NCBI GenBank assembly: GCA_025360265.1
Contig: JANYCP010000020.1
Location: forward strand, 1-7,619
Direction: 5' to 3'
DNA from: Gemmatimonadota bacterium
GTDB taxonomy: Bacteria; Gemmatimonadota; Gemmatimonadetes; Gemmatimonadales; GWC2-71-9
Length of the DNA: 7,619 nt
The notes under the pieces are model-generated. The model saw only the letters and a program-made list of their open reading frames with translations, did not search any database and was not told where the DNA came from. How positions within the stretch are numbered: position 1 is the first letter of the stretch; every line of letters begins with the position of its first letter. Of this stretch, positions 1 to 6,135 are shown in pieces. Both the position numbers and the translations under genes were made by a program.

Positions 1-32
1 TGGTGGGACACGAACTGAAAGAGGAGCAGTAA
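1..32 (+). CDS. 3' end of an unrecognised upstream gene (partial)
   Basis: Reading from base 3, the frame gives nine sense codons (V-G-H-E-L-K-E-E-Q) and then TAA at 30-32. The last base of that stop is the A of the psd start codon, so the two genes share a TAATG junction. This tight overlap has the same style as the other junctions in the window, which supports a real gene ending here that is co-transcribed with psd. The charged, Lys/Glu-rich tail is too short to identify a family, so no function is assigned. It could be chance, since a stop in one frame near a start is common. Confidence 0.45.
   Translation, partial: VGHELKEEQ
21..26 (+). promoter_or_regulatory. ribosome binding site of psd
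   Basis: GAGGAG lies five bases before the ATG at 32. It is a strong purine-rich Shine-Dalgarno match and supports that ATG as the psd start. It sits inside the last codons of the upstream partial gene. Confidence 0.75.
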
Positions 33-658
33 TGCGCATTGCGCCTGAGGGGTGGCCGTTCATCGCGATCGCATGGGCGATCGTCGCCGTGCTCTTCTGG
101 GTCGGCGCATGGTGGGCGGCCGTCCCAATGATGCTGGTGACTGGCTGGGTGATTGCATTTTTTCGCGACCCAGTGCGGACGGGTCGTCGGGGCGATGACG
201 TGATCATCGCGCCGGCGGACGGCGTGGTGGTGAGCATCATCAGCATCGATGAGCCGAAGGTTGTTGGCGGCAAGGCGCAGCGCGTTTCGATCTTCATGAA
301 CGTGTTCAACGTGCACGTCAATCGATATCCTGTGAACGGCACCATCACCTTCCGACACTATCAGAAGGGCGAGTTCGGCCACGCCGGCCGTGAGAAGGCC
401 GCGCTGGAGAATGAGCACAGCGATGTCGGCATCGCGTCACCGCGCGGAAAACTACTGACGCGCCAGATCGCCGGCAGCGTCGCGCGGCGCATCGTGACCG
501 ATCACGAAGCGGGTACGGTGGTGAAGCAGGGCGATCGGATGGGCTTGATTCGTTTTGGTTCTCGCGTGGATGTCTTCCTCCCTGAGACCGCCCGCATCCT
601 CGTCAGGGAAGGAGACGTGACGCAGGCTGGCGTCACGGCCATCGCCGAATGGACTTGA
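32..658 (+). CDS. psd: phosphatidylserine decarboxylase proenzyme, short (PSD-A-like) form
   Basis: This enzyme decarboxylates phosphatidylserine to phosphatidylethanolamine at the inner membrane. The 208-residue protein starts with a hydrophobic stretch (about residues 8-44, room for two membrane segments) ending in FFRDP (43-47). Family motifs follow: APADG (60-64, with the conserved Asp63), FNVHVNRYP (92-100, conserved His95), an E-N-E around 126-128, and FGSRVDVFLP (175-184). In this family the precursor cleaves itself between Gly and Ser of the GS motif, here Gly176-Ser177. That would leave a long beta chain and a roughly 32-residue alpha chain carrying the pyruvoyl cofactor made from Ser177. 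The length of about 210 residues fits the short bacterial/archaeal-type decarboxylase rather than the 280-320 residue E. coli form. A good GAGGAG site supports the start. The gene overlaps pssA by 10 bp, which supplies its substrate, so function and context agree. An archaetidylserine-type substrate is possible in this subfamily but unlikely in a bacterium with this neighbour. Confidence 0.95.
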   Translation: MRIAPEGWPFIAIAWAIVAVLFWVGAWWAAVPMMLVTGWVIAFFRDPVRTGRRGDDVIIAPADGVVVSIISIDEPKVVGGKAQRVSIFMNVFNVHVNRYPVNGTITFRHYQKGEFGHAGREKAALENEHSDVGIASPRGKLLTRQIAGSVARRIVTDHEAGTVVKQGDRMGLIRFGSRVDVFLPETARILVREGDVTQAGVTAIAEWT

Positions 659-1503
659 AATCCGGGGGCTCCCCACAGCGCACCGGCATGCGACGCGTCG
701 TCGTCGTGATGCCTAGTGCCTTCACGCTCGGCAACCTGTTCTTCGGGTTCTGGGCGATCGTGTCCGCGTACAACGGCGGATACCTCTGGGCAGGTTGGTT
801 CATCATGTTCGGCTGGGTGCTCGACGGTCTGGACGGACGCGTGGCGCGTTTGTCGAACACCGGCACCCGATTTGGCGCCGAACTCGATTCGCTGGTCGAC
901 GTAATTTCCTTCGGCGTCGCCCCTGCCCTGCTGATCTACTTCGAAGAGCTGGCCAACGCCGGTCGCTTCGCCTGGGTCCTCTGTTTCATCTATGTCACGG
1001 CGACCGCACTTCGCCTGGCGCGCTACAATGTCAATTCGTCGCACGGCGGCCGACCGTCGGCGTGGTTCACAGGGCTGCCCTCACCGGCTGCCGGTGCGAC
1101 GCTCGCGACCGCGTACGCGTTCATGCAGACCACGTGGTACCGCCAGATCTTCGTGCAGTTCAACCCGCAGCATCAGGGCACGGTGACGCTGATTGTCGTT
1201 CTCGCCATCCTGATGGTGAGCAACGTCAAGTATCCGCGACTGCCGAACGCCGGATTCCGGACCCCGGCGCAGCTTGGCGGCCTCCTGCTGTACCTCGCCA
1301 TACTCGCGGGCGGCCTGCTGTTCCCGTCGTACTTCTTCTTTCCGCTCGGCGTCTTCTACCTCGTGTTCGGTATCCTCCGCGCGGTGGTACTCAAGCTGGC
1401 CGATCGCGGCGACGATCACTCCGACGAAGATCATACCGTGTCACTGATGACTTCCTCCAATCGCCCGCGTCGAGCCGGACGCGGTGGGGAGCGCCCTGAA
1501 TGA
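649..1503 (+). CDS. pssA: CDP-diacylglycerol-serine O-phosphatidyltransferase (phosphatidylserine synthase)
   Basis: This integral membrane enzyme joins CDP-diacylglycerol and L-serine to give phosphatidylserine and CMP, the step before Psd. The CDP-alcohol phosphotransferase signature is complete. It runs DGLDGRVAR (59-67), then Gly76, Asp80 and Asp84, matching the D-x2-D-G-x2-A-R-x8-G-x3-D-x3-D pattern whose aspartates bind metal. Hydrophobic segments are visible near 17-40, 45-58, 86-97, 107-121, 140-160, 178-192, 209-226 and 228-247, consistent with a multi-pass protein. It therefore belongs to the Bacillus-like membrane type, not the PLD-type enzyme of E. coli. The last 35 residues are hydrophilic: a D/H-rich patch (252-262) and then an Arg-rich end, presumably cytoplasmic. 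The 649 start overlaps the psd stop by 10 bp and has no clear Shine-Dalgarno sequence. ATG at 688 (Met14, just before the first membrane segment) is an alternative. The stop overlaps the purS start as ATGA. Confidence 0.94.
   Translation: MDLKSGGSPQRTGMRRVVVVMPSAFTLGNLFFGFWAIVSAYNGGYLWAGWFIMFGWVLDGLDGRVARLSNTGTRFGAELDSLVDVISFGVAPALLIYFEELANAGRFAWVLCFIYVTATALRLARYNVNSSHGGRPSAWFTGLPSPAAGATLATAYAFMQTTWYRQIFVQFNPQHQGTVTLIVVLAILMVSNVKYPRLPNAGFRTPAQLGGLLLYLAILAGGLLFPSYFFFPLGVFYLVFGILRAVVLKLADRGDDHSDEDHTVSLMTSSNRPRRAGRGGERPE
1486..1491 (+). promoter_or_regulatory. ribosome binding site of purS
   Basis: GGGGAG lies eight bases before the purS ATG at 1500, inside the last codons of pssA. It supports independent initiation at purS in addition to coupling through the ATGA overlap. 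Confidence 0.65.
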
Positions 1504-1751
1504 ATGTCCGGGTACATGTCCGTGTTATTCCCCGGAGCGGTCTGCTTGACCCCCAAGGTCAGGCCATCGCCCATGCCCTCGCAGCCCTCGGTTTCCCGGG
1601 TGTGGCGGATGTACGTGTCGGCAAGGCAATCGAGTTGACGGTTGATGCGGTATCCACCGCAGCGGCCGAAGCGTCTGTGCGATCGATGTGTGAGCGACTG
1701 CTGGCGAATCCGGTGACGGAAGACTTCATCCTCGAGGCCGAACCCGCATGA
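1500..1751 (+). CDS. purS: phosphoribosylformylglycinamidine synthase subunit PurS
   Basis: PurS is the small dimeric bridging subunit of the FGAM synthase complex. It holds PurQ and PurL together so that ammonia released by PurQ reaches PurL. The 83-residue length is typical. Recognisable features are the beta-strand start with V-x-V-x-P-R-x-G-L-L-D-P-Q-G (about 7-20), the segment ALAALGFPGVADVRVGKAIEL (about 26-46), and the late helix with M-C-E-R-L-L-A-N-P-V-T-E-D-F (63-76). PurS has no catalytic residues of its own. Assignment is reinforced by purQ and purL following immediately in the usual order. The start ATG overlaps the pssA TGA by 4 bp, and the stop overlaps the purQ ATG by 4 bp. 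No internal terminator or leader is visible, so expression should follow pssA unless a promoter lies inside pssA. Confidence 0.95.
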   Translation: MNVRVHVRVIPRSGLLDPQGQAIAHALAALGFPGVADVRVGKAIELTVDAVSTAAAEASVRSMCERLLANPVTEDFILEAEPA

Positions 1752-2449
1752 CGCGAGTTGCTGTCGTTCGCTTTCCTGGCAGCAACTGCGAAACCGAATC
1801 TCTGCTGGCCGTCACCCGTGCCGGTGGACACGCCACGCTCGTCGATTATCGCGACACCGATCTCGGCCAATCCGACGCCGTGATTCTTCCCGGCGGATTC
1901 TCCTACGGCGACTATCTGAGATCTGGCGCCATCGCGCGGTTCGCTCCGGTGATGACGGCCGTCAAGACACTCGCCGACGCTGGCGGCGCAGTGATTGGCA
2001 TCTGTAATGGTTTTCAGATTCTCTGCGAGGCGCATCTCCTCCCCGGCGCGCTCCAGCACAATGCGCAACAGCGCTTCGCTGCCCGGCCGGTTGATGTGCG
2101 CATCGAACGAACCGATTCCGTATGCACTACAGACTACGAGCCCGGAGAAGTGATTCGCATCCCGATCGCCCATGGTGAAGGACGCTATGTCGCCGATGAG
2201 GCCACGCTGGATGCCCTCGAGCGTGACAACAAGGTGCTCTTGCGGTACGTCACCGTGCCTGGCACCGACATGCCGTACAATCCGAATGGATCGATGCGCG
2301 ATATCGCTGGCATCTGTAACTCGACGGGGACCGTGGTCGGTTTCATGCCGCATCCCGAACGGCTGGCTGAGCAAGAACTTGGATCAGACGCGGGCCAGCG
2401 CTTCTTCACCTCGCTGATGCGTCGTGTGGCTTCGGGCGTGGCGGCATGA
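1748..2449 (+). CDS. purQ: phosphoribosylformylglycinamidine synthase subunit PurQ (glutaminase)
   Basis: This class I glutamine amidotransferase hydrolyses glutamine and passes the ammonia to PurL for conversion of FGAR to FGAM. The protein has 233 residues, normal for stand-alone PurQ (about 220-235). The catalytic triad is visible: Cys86 in the nucleophile elbow GICNGFQ (84-90), and His202 with Glu204 in FMPHPER (199-205). Other family markers are the start R-F-P-G-S-N-C (8-14), ILPGGFSYGDYLRSGAIAR (46-64) and IPIAHGEGRY (138-147). Late residues around 176-191 (PYNPNGSMRDIAGICN) match the usual N-P-N-G-S-x-x-x-I-A-G-I. The ATG overlaps the purS stop and the TGA overlaps the purL start, both as ATGA. 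The Shine-Dalgarno is weak (GAGG at 1734-1737, ten bases away), so coupling to purS translation probably matters. Stoichiometry of the PurS/Q/L complex would benefit from this arrangement. Confidence 0.97.
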   Translation: MTRVAVVRFPGSNCETESLLAVTRAGGHATLVDYRDTDLGQSDAVILPGGFSYGDYLRSGAIARFAPVMTAVKTLADAGGAVIGICNGFQILCEAHLLPGALQHNAQQRFAARPVDVRIERTDSVCTTDYEPGEVIRIPIAHGEGRYVADEATLDALERDNKVLLRYVTVPGTDMPYNPNGSMRDIAGICNSTGTVVGFMPHPERLAEQELGSDAGQRFFTSLMRRVASGVAA

Positions 2450-4737
2450 CGGCGATAGCGATGGCTGAGCCGTTCCCCGGCGAGCGGGCAGTTACCGACG
2501 ACGTTGTCCGTGAGCACAAGCTCAACGCCACTGAATACACAGCAATACTCACACTCCTCGGCCGCACACCAACGCTCACAGAACTCGGCATTTTCTCCGC
2601 CCTCTGGTCGGAGCATTGCTCATACAAGCACACGAAGCCGGTGCTGCGCCGCTTTCCCGTCGACGGCCCGCAGGTCGTCCAGGGCCCGGGAGAAAACGCT
2701 GGCGTGCTTCGCTTACCAGACGGCTGGGCGGTCGCGTTCAAGATCGAGTCACACAATCATCCGAGCGCCGTGGAGCCATATCAGGGCGCTGCGACCGGCG
2801 TCGGTGGCATCCTGCGCGACGTGTTCACCATGGGCGCGCGTCCCGTGGCCGTGCTCAACTCGTTGCGATTGGGACCACTGGATGATGCCCGCAATCGCTA
2901 TCTCTTCGCCGGTATCGTGAAGGGCGTCGGCGACTACGGCAACTGCATGGGTATCCCCACGCTCGGCGGTGACGTCTGCTTCTCACCGTGCTACACGGGG
3001 AATCCCCTCGTGAACGCGATGGCAGTTGGTGTCCTGCGCGAGTCCGACCTGATCACCGCGCGTGCGCACGGCGTCGGCAACATCCTGCTCGCTGTTGGTG
3101 CGAGCACGGGTCGCGATGGCATTCACGGTGCATCGTTCGCGTCCGAAGACCTTACCAGTGAAAGCCAGAAACGGCGGCCGCAGGTGCAGGTTGGTGATCC
3201 ATTCACCGAGAAGCTTCTGCTCGAAGCATCTCTTGAGCTGATCACCGGCGGATACATCGTCGCGATCCAGGACATGGGCGCCGCAGGACTCACGTCGTCG
3301 TCCGCCGAAATGGCGGCGCGTGGCGGAGTTGGTGTGGAAGTGGACACGAGCAAGGTGCCGACTCGGGAAGCCGGCATGACGCCGTACGAGATCATGCTCT
3401 CTGAATCGCAGGAGCGGATGCTGGTCGTCGCTGAACCTCATCGTATCGAAGAGATTCAGCGCGTCTGCCGAAAGTGGGAGCTCGACGCGACGGCCATCGG
3501 GCTGGTCACTGACGACGGCATCTTCCGGATCGTGCATGATGGGCGTGTCGTCGCGGCGATTCCCGGCCAGGAACTCGTCGACGGGTGTCCGATGTATTCC
3601 CCGCCGGCCGAAGAGTCCGCCACGGCGAAGGCACGTCGCTCGCTGACGCCGTCGCTCAAGGGGCCGGAGCCCGTCGCGGCCCTCGAACGACTACTGGATG
3701 CTCCGACCATTGCCAGCAAGCGGTGGGTGTTCGAACAGTACGATGGCACCGTGCGCGCGAACAGCGTGATTCCACCGGGGAGTGACGCCGGTGTACTCCG
3801 AGTCGCTGGGACTGATTTCGGGATCGCCATGACGGTCGACTGCAATGCGCGACACGTCCTGCTGGATCCATACGAGGGGGGCAAGGGTGCCGTCGCCGAA
3901 GCGGCGCGGAACATTGCCTGCACCGGTGCCCGGCCGCTCGGCGTCACCGATTGTCTCAATTTCGGCAATCCGGAAAAGTCCGACATCTTTTTCCAATTCA
4001 CCGAAGCCTGTCGGGGCATCGGCGATGCGTGCCGCGCCTTTGGCACGCCCGTCACCGGTGGCAACGTCTCACTCTACAATCAGAGCCCGATGGGGCCAAT
4101 TGACCCGACGCCCACGGTGGGGATGGTTGGACTGCTCGCAGACGTGAACAAGACCGTGCCGAGTCATTTCCAGTACAACGGAGATGCCATCCTGCTGCTC
4201 GGCGAGACGCGTGGTCATCTCGGCGGCAGCGCATACTGGGCCGAGGTGCTCGACACCGTCGGTGGCGCGCCGCCGTCGATCGATCTCGCTGCGGAACGTG
4301 CACTTCAGGACGTTCTCGTTGAAGCCGCCGAACGGTGTCTCCTGACATCGGCACACGATCTATCGGATGGCGGGCTCGCGGTCGCGTTGGCCGAGTGCTG
4401 CATCGGTGGACCGTGGGACATCGTGACTATGGGCGCCGAGGTCGACCTCGGACGCCACGCTGACAGCGTCAGCGACGAAGGCTGGCTCTTCGGCGAAGAT
4501 GGTGCCCGTGCGCTGGTATCATGCTCTCCGACCTACGTGGTAGAGGTGCAGCGGCTGGCGCATGCCCATGGCATCCAGTGTCACTACTTGGGACTCGTTG
4601 GCGAGGATGGCTCCGACGTGATCATCCGCCGAGACGGCCGAGCATGGCAGTGGCCAGTGGCCCGGTTGCGGGCGATCTACCTCGACGCGATCCCGCGTCG
4701 CATGGCTGCCGTCACGACCGCCGATGGGGGGAGCTGA
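2446..4737 (+). CDS. purL: phosphoribosylformylglycinamidine synthase subunit PurL (small type)
   Basis: PurL is the synthetase subunit. It uses ATP and ammonia from PurQ to convert FGAR to FGAM, step 4 of purine synthesis. At 763 residues it is the small PurL that needs separate PurS and PurQ, unlike the fused protein of about 1,300 residues in E. coli. Visible motifs in order are WSEHCSYKHTKP (54-65; His57 is the expected catalytic His), IESHNHPS (100-107) and a GATGVGG-like loop (114-121). These are followed by GGDVCFS (174-180), GRDGIHG (222-228), QVGDPFTEK (248-256) and QDMGAAGLTSS (275-285). The second half shows LSESQERMLVV (318-328), DPYEGGKGAVAEA (474-486), LNFGNPEK (504-511), PVTGGNVSLYN (535-545) and HDLSDGGLAVALAE (637-650). 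Both AIR-synthase-like halves appear intact. The first ATG gives the ATGA overlap with purQ and is preferred; Met6 (ATG at 2461) is a possible alternative. The stop lies 3 bp before purF in the same reading frame. Confidence 0.97.
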   Translation: MTAIAMAEPFPGERAVTDDVVREHKLNATEYTAILTLLGRTPTLTELGIFSALWSEHCSYKHTKPVLRRFPVDGPQVVQGPGENAGVLRLPDGWAVAFKIESHNHPSAVEPYQGAATGVGGILRDVFTMGARPVAVLNSLRLGPLDDARNRYLFAGIVKGVGDYGNCMGIPTLGGDVCFSPCYTGNPLVNAMAVGVLRESDLITARAHGVGNILLAVGASTGRDGIHGASFASEDLTSESQKRRPQVQVGDPFTEKLLLEASLELITGGYIVAIQDMGAAGLTSSSAEMAARGGVGVEVDTSKVPTREAGMTPYEIMLSESQERMLVVAEPHRIEEIQRVCRKWELDATAIGLVTDDGIFRIVHDGRVVAAIPGQELVDGCPMYSPPAEESATAKARRSLTPSLKGPEPVAALERLLDAPTIASKRWVFEQYDGTVRANSVIPPGSDAGVLRVAGTDFGIAMTVDCNARHVLLDPYEGGKGAVAEAARNIACTGARPLGVTDCLNFGNPEKSDIFFQFTEACRGIGDACRAFGTPVTGGNVSLYNQSPMGPIDPTPTVGMVGLLADVNKTVPSHFQYNGDAILLLGETRGHLGGSAYWAEVLDTVGGAPPSIDLAAERALQDVLVEAAERCLLTSAHDLSDGGLAVALAECCIGGPWDIVTMGAEVDLGRHADSVSDEGWLFGEDGARALVSCSPTYVVEVQRLAHAHGIQCHYLGLVGEDGSDVIIRRDGRAWQWPVARLRAIYLDAIPRRMAAVTTADGGS
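4726..4733 (+). promoter_or_regulatory. ribosome binding site of purF
   Basis: GGGGGGAG ends seven bases before the purF ATG at 4741 and sits in the last codons of purL. It is the strongest internal Shine-Dalgarno sequence in the window and is found at the one junction without an overlap. Confidence 0.75.
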
Positions 4738-4740
4738 GCG

Positions 4741-6135
4741 ATGTGCGGCGTCATTGGCGTCTCCGGTGTTTCCGATGCGGCCCGGGTCGCATATCTCGGA
4801 TTGTATGCCCTGCAGCACCGCGGTCAGGAGAGCGCCGGGATCGTCGCAGTGGATCCTGTCGGCCGCGCCAAGCTGCATCGCGCCATGGGACTGGTCTCGG
4901 ATGCCTTTACCGAGGCCTCGCTCAAGGAACTGACCGGCGACGTCGCCATTGGCCACACACGCTACTCGACTGCGGGCAGTACCGTGCTGGCGAACGCGCA
5001 GCCATACCTGGTCAACTATCACGCTGGCCCGCTTTCGCTGGCACACAATGGCAACCTGACCAACGCCAACGAGCTGCGTGACAAACTCGTGCGCGACGGC
5101 GCCCTCTTCGTGTCCACGGTCGACGGTGAAGTGATCGTTCATCTCATCGCACGTTCAAAGGCTGCCACGATCGATGGCCAGGTGCGTGACGCGCTGGAGC
5201 AGGTCGACGGAGCGTACTCGCTCGTCATCAGCGTGGGGCGCACGATCTACGCTGCCGTGGACTCCCGCGGTTTCCGCCCGATGGTCATCGGCCGGCTCGG
5301 TAGCGGGCTTGTGGTTGCCTCTGAGTCCTGTGCGCTGGACCTGATGGGGGCGACGGTGGTGCGCGAGCTGCTTCCGGGCGATTTCGTCAAGATCGATGAC
5401 GGCAAGATCCTGGACCTGCCGCGCCTTGCACCGCGCCGGGTATCACGATGCGTCTTCGAGCTGGTGTATTTCTCGCGGCCAGACTCCACGATCTTCGGCG
5501 AATCGGTCAATCACGTTCGCCGAGAACTCGGCCGCCAGCTGGCTCGCCATCACCCGGCCCCCGGCGCCGATGTAGTGTTCTCTGTCCCCGATTCGTCAAA
5601 CGCCATGGCACTCGGCTACAGCGAAGAGTCCGGGATCAAGCTCGATCATGGCCTGATCCGCAATCATTATGTTGGGCGCACCTTCATCAACCCGGTGCAA
5701 GCACTCCGCGTCCAGAAGGTCAAGATCAAGTTCAACCCGGTACGCGACGTAATTAACGGGCGTTCGGTCGTGGTGATCGATGATTCCCTGGTTCGCGGTA
5801 CAACGAGCAAGGGGTTGGTCGGTATGATCAAGGAGGCCGGGGCACGCGAAGTGCACTTTCGGCTGGCCTCCCCGCCGATAACTGGGCCGTGCCATTACGG
5901 TATTGCAACGCCGACCCGCGAAGAGCTGATCGCATCGAGCCATTCGGTGGAAGAGATTCGTCAGTACCTCGGTGTCGACACGCTCGAATATCTCACACTC
6001 GGTGAAATGATTGATGGTGCTGGACGCCGGAATGAATGGTGCCATGCGTGCTTCTCCGGTGACTATCCAACGCCGGTGCAACTCACTCTGGGGCAACTGA
6101 GACACTCCTCGCCACCGGTGGCCATACCCCTATGA
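4741..6135 (+). CDS. purF: amidophosphoribosyltransferase (PurF), Fe-S type without propeptide
   Basis: PurF makes 5-phosphoribosylamine from PRPP and glutamine, the committed first step of purine synthesis. The N-terminal class II glutaminase domain (about 1-230) starts M-C-G-V-I-G, so Cys2 becomes the N-terminal nucleophile after Met removal. QHRGQESAG (25-33), HTRYSTAG (72-79) and AHNGNLTNA (101-109) form the glutamine site. The PRTase domain carries VPDSSN (282-287), NHYVGRTFI (308-316) and the PRPP loop VVIDDSLVRGTTSK (344-357). Four cysteines fit the 4Fe-4S ligands of the Bacillus-type enzyme: Cys237, Cys384, and Cys434/Cys437 in a C-x2-C motif. E. coli PurF lacks a full set. The in-frame TGA of purL lies two codons upstream, so no propeptide can be encoded. 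The glutaminase residue Asp128 is followed by Gly instead of the usual Ser/Thr. The length of 464 residues is typical. The stop overlaps ppdK as ATGA. Feedback inhibition by purine nucleotides is known for the family and not visible here. Confidence 0.96.
   Translation: MCGVIGVSGVSDAARVAYLGLYALQHRGQESAGIVAVDPVGRAKLHRAMGLVSDAFTEASLKELTGDVAIGHTRYSTAGSTVLANAQPYLVNYHAGPLSLAHNGNLTNANELRDKLVRDGALFVSTVDGEVIVHLIARSKAATIDGQVRDALEQVDGAYSLVISVGRTIYAAVDSRGFRPMVIGRLGSGLVVASESCALDLMGATVVRELLPGDFVKIDDGKILDLPRLAPRRVSRCVFELVYFSRPDSTIFGESVNHVRRELGRQLARHHPAPGADVVFSVPDSSNAMALGYSEESGIKLDHGLIRNHYVGRTFINPVQALRVQKVKIKFNPVRDVINGRSVVVIDDSLVRGTTSKGLVGMIKEAGAREVHFRLASPPITGPCHYGIATPTREELIASSHSVEEIRQYLGVDTLEYLTLGEMIDGAGRRNEWCHACFSGDYPTPVQLTLGQLRHSSPPVAIPL
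6111..6122 (+). repeat. 12-bp perfect palindrome before ppdK
   Basis: GCCACCGGTGGC reads the same on both strands. It ends nine bases before the ppdK ATG, inside the final codons of purF. It covers GGTGG, the only candidate ribosome binding sequence for ppdK. The symmetry does not extend further (C at 6110 and C at 6123). As RNA it could form only a 4-bp stem. A chance origin is plausible in GC-rich coding DNA, with about one or two such palindromes expected in a window of this size. Confidence 0.35.

Noticed and set aside
65..84. Hairpin early in psd (stem CGATCGC / GCGATCG, loop ATGG)
   Set aside because: It is explained by repeated Ala-Ile codons in the first membrane segment. It is not followed by a T-run and lies within coding sequence, so it is neither a terminator nor a clear regulatory element.
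502..1044. 180-codon open frame on the - strand opposite psd/pssA
   Set aside because: It is a shadow of the two + strand genes, with no family resemblance or ribosome binding signal I could support.
795..1499. 234-codon + strand frame inside pssA
   Set aside because: Its product is Arg-rich, as expected from reading GC-rich codons out of frame. The pssA frame has the full CDP-alcohol transferase signature.
1546..1563. TTGACC with a TGACC-N5-GGTCA inverted repeat in purS, considered as a promoter or operator
   Set aside because: There is no -10-like sequence at a suitable distance, the repeat is short, and it lies in the conserved purS coding region.
1635..1656. TTGACG followed by TATCCA in purS, considered as a promoter
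   Set aside because: The spacing is only about 10 bases, too short for a sigma-70-type promoter.
1559..2374. 271-codon open frame on the - strand opposite purS/purQ
   Set aside because: It lies antisense to two genes with complete family motifs. Long antisense frames are common in GC-rich DNA, and its translation is low-complexity and matches no family I recognise.
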